From: Molanna angustata
Lineage: Eukaryota > Arthropoda > Insecta > Trichoptera > Molannidae
Direction of reading: 5' to 3'
Assembly (NCBI GenBank): GCA_963576475.1
Contig: OY754967.1
Span: 22,593,914 to 22,657,913, forward strand
Length of the DNA: 64,000 nt
Shown: positions 56,974-64,000 of the stretch, one piece after another
How the letters are laid out: the number at the start of each line of letters is the position of its first letter
Position numbering within the stretch: the first letter of the stretch is position 1
Program-made: the position numbers and the translations under genes
Notes under the pieces: model-generated
Seen by the model: only the letters and a program-made list of their open reading frames with translations
Told to the model about the DNA's origin: nothing
Databases searched by the model: none

Positions 56974-58685
56974 CATCCTTTTTAATCGGAATATATAGGA
57001 ATAAAATTATTAGACACTAGTATGTACATACATTTGAATATATTCAGTTAAGTAAGTTGCACAAGACAGATAGGTAGTGAAATATCCTATCGCTAGATTT
57101 ACTAACCTTCCTTTAGAATATTATGATTCTAAAGATTAATTAAGAATCTGCTCAACCATATTTTATTATAGAATCATTTTATAAAATATGGTTTTTATTT
57201 ATAATTCAGTCATTACACCCCACCAATTCCAAACTTATGTACATTCCTTCTCTTGGTTTACACATTATATCTATGCATATTATTTTTATTGAAAAAAGAA
57301 CCATAGATAAGTTATAATTGTACAAAATATAATATATTAGTTAACATTATAATATTATATATTTAATTATGTTATTTGTTTTATTGTTATAATAATATAT
57401 TAGATATATTAAAAATGGTTTTTGTATATTGTGGACCTACTAGGTATATATTAATTAATAAGTTTTTTTATACTTGTGAGCTTTTTTGTACATTGAAAAA
57501 TGGATCGTATAATATTATTATTTACACTGCTTTGTTGTAGTAAGATCTCATACATATCCAACCTATCATTCATTTTACATACCTATTATTTTAAATATTA
57601 ATTTTTAGTGTATCATTAAATAGTATTTTAAGTTTTAATATATCTAGGTACTTTTTATTTTATGTATACAATACAGTAATTTCCTAAATCTTACATTTCC
57701 AAAAATATGAGTGAATGTTATTATTTATTGGTTAATTCTTTTGCCATTTATCTAGTTTAATTATTTATACCAAATACTGTGTATGTGATTTAAATGTTAT
57801 CGTTGTCAATATTTATTTTCCGTATATAAAAAAAATGGTACTCTGTAATTAGTGAAATCAATTTAATTACTTTTGGTATTTTGTCGAAATTGTACCTACT
57901 ATTTTGTTACTAACCAACTATTACACAAGGTTTATCATCTGTAAACTATTTTAGGCAATATTATTTGTGATCTGCAGTTCAGTCTCAATGACTATGAACA
58001 TTATATAACTTCATGTATTCTTCATGGAACGATCCTAATCGTTAAAAAATTGAATATTTTTTTTATCAATTTCAATTTATACTATGATTTTTTTGTAATA
58101 ATAATAATAATAAACACGCACTCTTTGCAAGTGGGCGAGTTTATTGTTGTATGGCGATTTCTTCCAACTAATCAGTGTTTCCAACCAAGAGACGCAATAT
58201 TAGCGTGAGAAATTAATTTAAATAAATTTTTCCTCTGCTGGGGATCAAATCCTGGACACTCTTACAGTATATTGTGATAAACCTGTTTCTAAGTGTATCA
58301 TATATATTATAATTATGAAAATCAATTCTATTTGTAAACAACTGTACCTATGATAGGTAGTAAATCACTCATCTTACATGGTTAACGATCTGTCAACGTC
58401 ACGTTTCATGCATGTGCATTGTTCTCCCATTAGTCTTTTATTGATTTCCTTTATCATCCCTTAAGATCGTAAGTCCTGTAGATACCACCTGACTTATTCT
58501 CCATTTTTTTCCTTCAATACATAAAATGTGTCTTTTTCTCCCCGGTTGTAATAAATGTGCCTATTTGAATCAATAAATCAGTAGTGTTTAGGTACATAAA
58601 TATTTGGCCATGTTTATCAATTTTTGTTTCGTTCTCTGTTTTTGCAAGTCATGTATACCATGCGTAAGTATTGGCTTGTGATAAT
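56974..58685 (+). other. 3' UTR / downstream region of the giant gene
   Basis: AT-rich DNA with no ORF of note. A canonical AATAAA is at 57000-57005, 27 bp after the stop; further poly(A)-like signals occur downstream. A B-box-like GGATTTGATCCCC on the minus strand near 58241 may be an old tRNA-derived remnant. Confidence 0.4.
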
Positions 58686-58865
58686 GCCCCCAAGTCAAAT
58701 TGAAAACGCTGTTCGTTTTCGCCAAGCGCTAATTTTTTTTGTATGGGATTTGACGTTTGTTGTTTGTTATTGTAGAAAAAATTTCTACAACAAACGTCAA
58801 ATCACATACAAAAAAAAAATAGCGCTTGGCGATAACGAACAGCGTTTTCAATTTGACTTGGGGGC
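58686..58865 (+). mobile_element. Foldback MITE M2, copy 2
   Basis: A 180-bp near-perfect palindrome. It matches the reverse complement of 25461-25639 almost base for base, including the asymmetric loop. No convincing target duplication at this copy. Confidence 0.9.
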
Positions 58866-61064
58866 TATGTCTATATTATTTTTTACTTATAAGCTGTTAT
58901 ATTTTTTTATTTGTTAAAAAAATGTTTTATACCTATGTTAATCATCTTGTTCCATATTTATTTTTTATCAAAACAATTTTTATTGCGAATTTATATAAGA
59001 AATATAACATTGTTGTTTATTTAATAATTGTAGTACATTATTATGTTTGTGTATAAAATTATCACCATGTGTATAATATTATATCTTTGTAGCAAGAGAT
59101 ATGATTATTCTGCTTTATAATATTTAAAGGTACTGTATCTTAATTTCTGATTCTTCTTCAAGATAAGTAATACAGTCTTGAGGTATTAATTTAATCAAAT
59201 TAAAATTTGTGATAACATTATTTAACTACCCGTTTTCTTATACAAATTTTATAATGAGTAAGTACTCTTTATTTACCTATTATAATTAACATTATTTTAA
59301 CCAGGAATGAGTTATTTAATTCGACTGAATTGACCGCTTCTTTCTCAGGACAGATTACAACATCAACTGTGTGAAAAGTGTAAACTATCCTGAGGAACCA
59401 GCTATCACTTTGATCAAATAAAAGTAAATCATTTGTAGTTTAAAATGTGCCACAAGTTAATTCTGAAAATGTTAACAATAGATACCATTTAACTATGTTT
59501 GTTTTGTGTTCTAAAGGTTAGCGTCCGCGTAAACGCAGCGCGCATCAGACGGATTTTAGTTTTCTATATGGGATTGTTGGCAATCACGGCGATGTTGCTA
59601 GGAAACAAAAACCCAATCTATCCGTTGCGCCTCTGTGGACGCTGAGTGTAAAATTAATTTTATTAATTAATGAGTCATACATATGCGTATGTATTTTGGC
59701 AAAATCAAATTATGATAGTTATGGTTTTTGGGATTTTAAAGTAAATACTTTATTTTTTTAGTTTAAATAATATGTATTATGATATTTTTTTTAAATTTAA
59801 AACATATTACCTAATGAAAAAAATATACATGTTTGAAATATTTTTGAAAATATATAAGTGATTAATATCATGAAGTAATTAGTTTCAAATATTGATTATT
59901 TTATAAGGGGGTGGTGATAATACTATGTCTAAAAATATGTAATTGAAAAAAACACTCAAGATTATATCTTATATTTATGTTATTGGTTAGATTGTTAATT
60001 TGATTGATATTTTGTTATGTTTTTGATCAGTATCCAAGTAAAAGTATATTAAATATTGCCATATTAAACTATGTTTTACAAGTAATGAGTTACCATTCAA
60101 AGTTATTGTTTTATTGTTTGTATAATCACTTTATTTAATTAACTATTTAATCAATATTAAATGAATCACTTAGACATCAGATATAGTTCCACAATTATTT
60201 TTTTGTCCAATTTCATTGATTCTAATTTTACAGATTAAAATTACATTTGATGGCAATATTTAGATAAAAATATTTTATCATAAAACGTTGTAATGGTGAT
60301 CAAAAGAAGAAATAAGATGTCAATTGTGTTAAGTTGCAATATTCTTGTTATTGGCTAAATTCAAACACCTACGAATCACATTTAATATGTAGCAATAAGT
60401 TTTTTTTGTGAATCTATGATTTATTTTGTGACTGTAAATTAAAAAAAAACATTGGGAAGAATAAAAAGAGCCCATTTATTATTAATTAAATTATTTGTAA
60501 TGATTTTGAGGCCTTGGTTTACTTTTATTGATGTGATTACCAGAGTTATAATAATATTTTGTACTTTGATAATTCTTAATTGAAAAAAACATATATTTAT
60601 ATCTTACACATTTTTGTTTATTGTTTTACTGATATATTTTATATAGAATATCAATATTTTTAAAAAGCATTTTGCAACATATATTTGCATTGACCCAAAG
60701 TATGTCTACATTAATTATGTGGTCGCCGTATCCGTTATTAGCTATCACAGAGGAATTTAGTAATATTGTAAATATACTTTTCTTTTAACTTCTTCTCTGG
60801 ACTGGTATCACTGGTTGGTTGGAAGAAATTTACATTTCAAAATAAACCCGTCACTTGCGCAGGGTGCAAGGAAGTGTAATGATACCACTATTATTCTCTG
60901 TTAAGACAGTATAACATCTTATTTTATTCAAAAATAATTGAGGCATATTAGTTACATATTAAATTTGTTTTAGGTAAATAACCAGATTCTTATTGATATA
61001 AAAGTACTATCCATATTATATCAAAGTTTATTTATTTTCAATAAGAAAATGAAATAACAAAAAA
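58866..61064. other. AT-rich non-coding DNA with a small GC-rich inverted element
   Basis: No genes seen. About 59518-59645 is much richer in G+C than its surroundings. Its ends are partly inverted (AGCGTCC ... GGACGCT), suggesting a short old MITE. The rest is unassigned. Confidence 0.4.
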
Positions 61065-61418
61065 ATTATTGACATCATGGAAATTTTTATTGACTTCATT
61101 TTGAAATATTCACATTATTGAAGTCCCTATAATACTTATATTTATGTAAAACATTATTGACATCATGGAAATTTTTATTTACTTCATTTTGAAATATTCA
61201 CATTATTGAAGTCCCTATAATACTTATATTTATGTAAAACATTATTGACATGATGGAAATTTTTATTTACTTCATTTTGAAATATTCACATTATTGAAGT
61301 CCCTATAATACTTATATTTATGTAAAACATTATTGACATCATGGAAATTTTTATTTACTTCATTTTGAAATATTCACATTATTGAAGTCCCTGTAACACA
61401 TATTTATGTAAAACATTC
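61065..61418. repeat. 88-bp tandem repeat, 4 copies
   Basis: The unit TATTGACATCATGGAAATTT...CACATTATTGAAGTCCCTAT recurs with a period of 88 bp (GACATCATGG at 61071, 61159, 61247 as GACATGATGG, and 61335). Copies differ at very few bases, so expansion is recent. Confidence 0.95.
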
Positions 61419-64000
61419 TAAATAAATAGATAAATTATTTTGTACACCAATTTTTATATAATTGTTATTTAAGATTTTGATAAAAGTTTGTATAATTTCT
61501 GATAAGCAATCAAAAGTGTGCTACACAAACAAGTAAAAATGATCATTTCCTATGGATGATTTTTGTTTTTAGAAACTGAATGGATAAATCATGACTTGTA
61601 GAATGCATCACTTGTATGTGGAACATAATATGTACAATGCGTTATTTGCTTTTCAATTTTTTCATGTGTGCCTTGCACGGAATATTCCTTTTTGACTGAT
61701 TTTTTTGCCCAACCAATATATACATAAGTCATTTATGCCAAATTTATATATATTATATATATATATATACACTGGATAACATAGTAAATATATGTATATT
61801 ATTATATTCATTACCAATTTTATCTACGCCTTATTAAAATGTGTGGCCTGATAAGTTATTTTTTACAAAGATTATGAAATGTATAAATAAGGAAGTATAT
61901 TTGATTTTAGTTAAATATTTTTTTTTTATATTTGTGGCATTCCTTTTAGTACAAATCTAATATATAAATATATTAAAATATGTATGTATATAAAAGTATC
62001 TCCTTTGCACAGCCTACACTGAGTGCCTTATTGAATGACGTGCTGTTTGGAGGCGTTTTTTTTATTATAAACTAAGATTTTATTTAAATTTGTTAGTGTG
62101 CTGATTTTAATGGTGTAGATTTATATAACAATCATTTTTACTAGATTTTTAAGTATATTTTGCCTTTTGAATTATAAATGTGAATTGAAAACACAGATTT
62201 ACACATTTTTATTGATAAAATAATACCTATATTAATATGTTCTAACACAAGACAACATTTGTATATTTTTGAAATATACATGTCAAAAAAAAATGTGAGA
62301 TACCTTTCATATATAAAGTGTATAATATATTAGATATTGGCTTTTATATTTCTGCTTAGTTACGTGATTAAATTGGCCTTAAACTAGTCATAATATTTTG
62401 TTTTAACTATAACTAATAGATTATAAACTCATATAGTACTTTTATTTATATTATTGATGTATTTATGGAAATATATTTTTTGATAATATTCTTAGTGTGC
62501 CTTTAAACCGTATGAGTAAACTGTTTAGTTAATTTTTTATCTATCCAATTAATATATTTTAAAGGTTTCTATTTTATACAGCAATTTATAAAGAATTAGT
62601 TGTTACTTGGTATTTATTTACTCCTATATAAATGGATAGTGGCAGAGTGATTTACATCTAATTCGGGTGTCGCGAGATTGAATCCTGACATGACCTATTT
62701 TGTTCACCTATAGCACAAGCATTTACGCTTAATTTAGGGAATGTATAAGAATATATTAAAAAAAATGCATGTACTTTGTATATATTTCTTATACTTATGA
62801 TCTTTATTTAGCTTCACAACCAATTTGATTGTTAGTCATGGATGCCAAAATAAGATCTGTTGCCAGTTCCTTTCTTGTCTGAGTCTCTTTTCACCGCTGC
62901 TTCATATCCAATCTTGTCTGTATTTCTCTCCGTCTAGACATCTCTTGTCACCAGTTGTTATAACACAAGTATGTATCTGTATTTCATACATCTTGATTAC
63001 TTCAATCAATATTTTTGTCTACATAGATTTTCTTAACATTGTTAGATAGTTCTAGTATAATTATTTCTTATATTTTTTGACCAATCATTATGCTATTTAT
63101 TTATTTAACGTCAGGTCTGTTGCGTAATTGTATGTACATATATTGTAAATGTAATATTGCCATATTAGGAAAATCGCATCTATTTGATTTACTTTACAAA
63201 GTTTTTTGTTACATTTTATTTTTTATGCAATATTGTGAGATACCAATTTTTATAATTACATATATAGTGAAATAATTCATTTACAAAAATAGACATACCA
63301 TAAATTAAATACATCTAATATGTAATTTTACATACATACCCAAAGCATATTCCACAGTGTGGGGTAACCAACGACAGGTGTGAATTACCTTATAAAAGAT
63401 AAAAATATGTAATTTTTAATAAAGTGAAAATTAAGAAACAAAAGGTAGTCTTGTGTTAGAACACATGCTGTTTGTTTATATTTATATATAGATATTATAT
63501 TATGTAATGTAATTTGAAGGTGGAGGGTTTATGGTCCCATGAGTTTTGTCTTTGTAGAGAAAATATCACTTCACAATATGTGTGATGGATTATTTTTTAT
63601 ATAAGTGTGTTGTGTGCATTTTCTGTGTAATTTAAATAATAATATTTTGATTACGAGAATTTAGTCATAAAAAACATTAGTTTTGTGTATACATTACATA
63701 ATTTACCAAATCATACTTAATGTATGTTGAAAAGTGCAATCAGATTAATAATACAAGGTGTTATTAGAATTATTATTTTCATTAAAAATGAAATATTCTG
63801 AAATAATTAATTATAAATGCATAATGAATTCAACTTTTATTCCATAAGATACTATATGGTCACGAAGAGCCTTACAAATTAACCAGAATTATTTTCATAT
63901 TGCATACAGAGAAATAAAATACTGTTATACTGCAGATTGATTGACTTTATTATAATTATATAAAAGTTGACCAAATAAAGTGTTCTGAATGAAGTAATGT
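61419..64000. other. AT-rich non-coding right end
   Basis: No gene or intact element apart from the SINE at 62631. Short ORFs here are chance frames in AT-rich DNA. Confidence 0.4.
62631..62765 (+). mobile_element. SINE family B, copy 3 (degraded head)
   Basis: GTGGCAGAGTGATTTACATC and GCGAGATTGAATCCTGACAT correspond to the A and B boxes of the 36278 copy. The body TTCACCTATAGCACAAGCAT is identical, ending in an A run. Confidence 0.85.

Noticed and set aside
62825..63275. Two short plus-strand ORFs near the right end
   Set aside because: Hydrophobic chance frames in AT-rich DNA with no splice or homology support.

Overview
This window looks like AT-rich insect nuclear DNA, possibly lepidopteran. 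The order is an inference from the repeat landscape and gene content. The evidence for an insect is spliced genes with GT-AG introns, a divergent animal CLPTM1L orthologue, an arthropod-type phosphoenolpyruvate synthase-like gene, and a dense mix of LINEs (RTE-like, R1/I-like, L2/CR1-like), Penelope-like elements, Ty3/Gypsy elements, tRNA-derived SINEs, foldback MITEs and Helentron-like non-autonomous elements. I see no bacterial operons, CRISPR arrays or free-standing tRNA/rRNA genes.

Three host genes are supported. (1) On the minus strand, 273-14550 holds the first 15 exons of a phosphoenolpyruvate synthase-like gene. Its 3' part lies beyond the left edge. The introns are full of transposons. 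(2) On the minus strand, 34135-44070 holds a complete eight-exon CLPTM1L gene (534 residues), rebuilt here with consistent splice phases. (3) On the plus strand, 46537-56973 is a single uninterrupted coding exon for a protein of about 3478 residues that I cannot assign to a family. It carries a tandem array of 42-residue units and is preceded by three short upstream ORFs. Genes 2 and 3 are head to head, about 2 kb apart.

Between genes 1 and 2 (about 14.6-34.1 kb) is a transposon-rich region. It holds two very long (TA)n tracts, a pair of opposed Penelope-like fragments, a cluster of Helentron-like copies, decayed LINE and Gypsy pieces, and one apparently intact, very compact Ty3/Gypsy retrotransposon (27273-31471). 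That element has identical 128-bp LTRs, a 5-bp target duplication and one gag-pol ORF. The right end (56974-64000) is AT-rich non-coding DNA, perhaps partly a long 3' UTR, with a foldback MITE, an 88-bp tandem repeat and a SINE.

The most interesting non-gene signal is that two repeat families with unrelated sequences share one terminal plan. Each has a 12-bp subterminal inverted repeat, then 23-24 nt holding a small hairpin and ending in ACT(A/C)G before T-rich flank. This fits Helentron-type mobilisation by a common machinery. Several nested insertions, with target duplications readable directly in the window, let the order of events be worked out.
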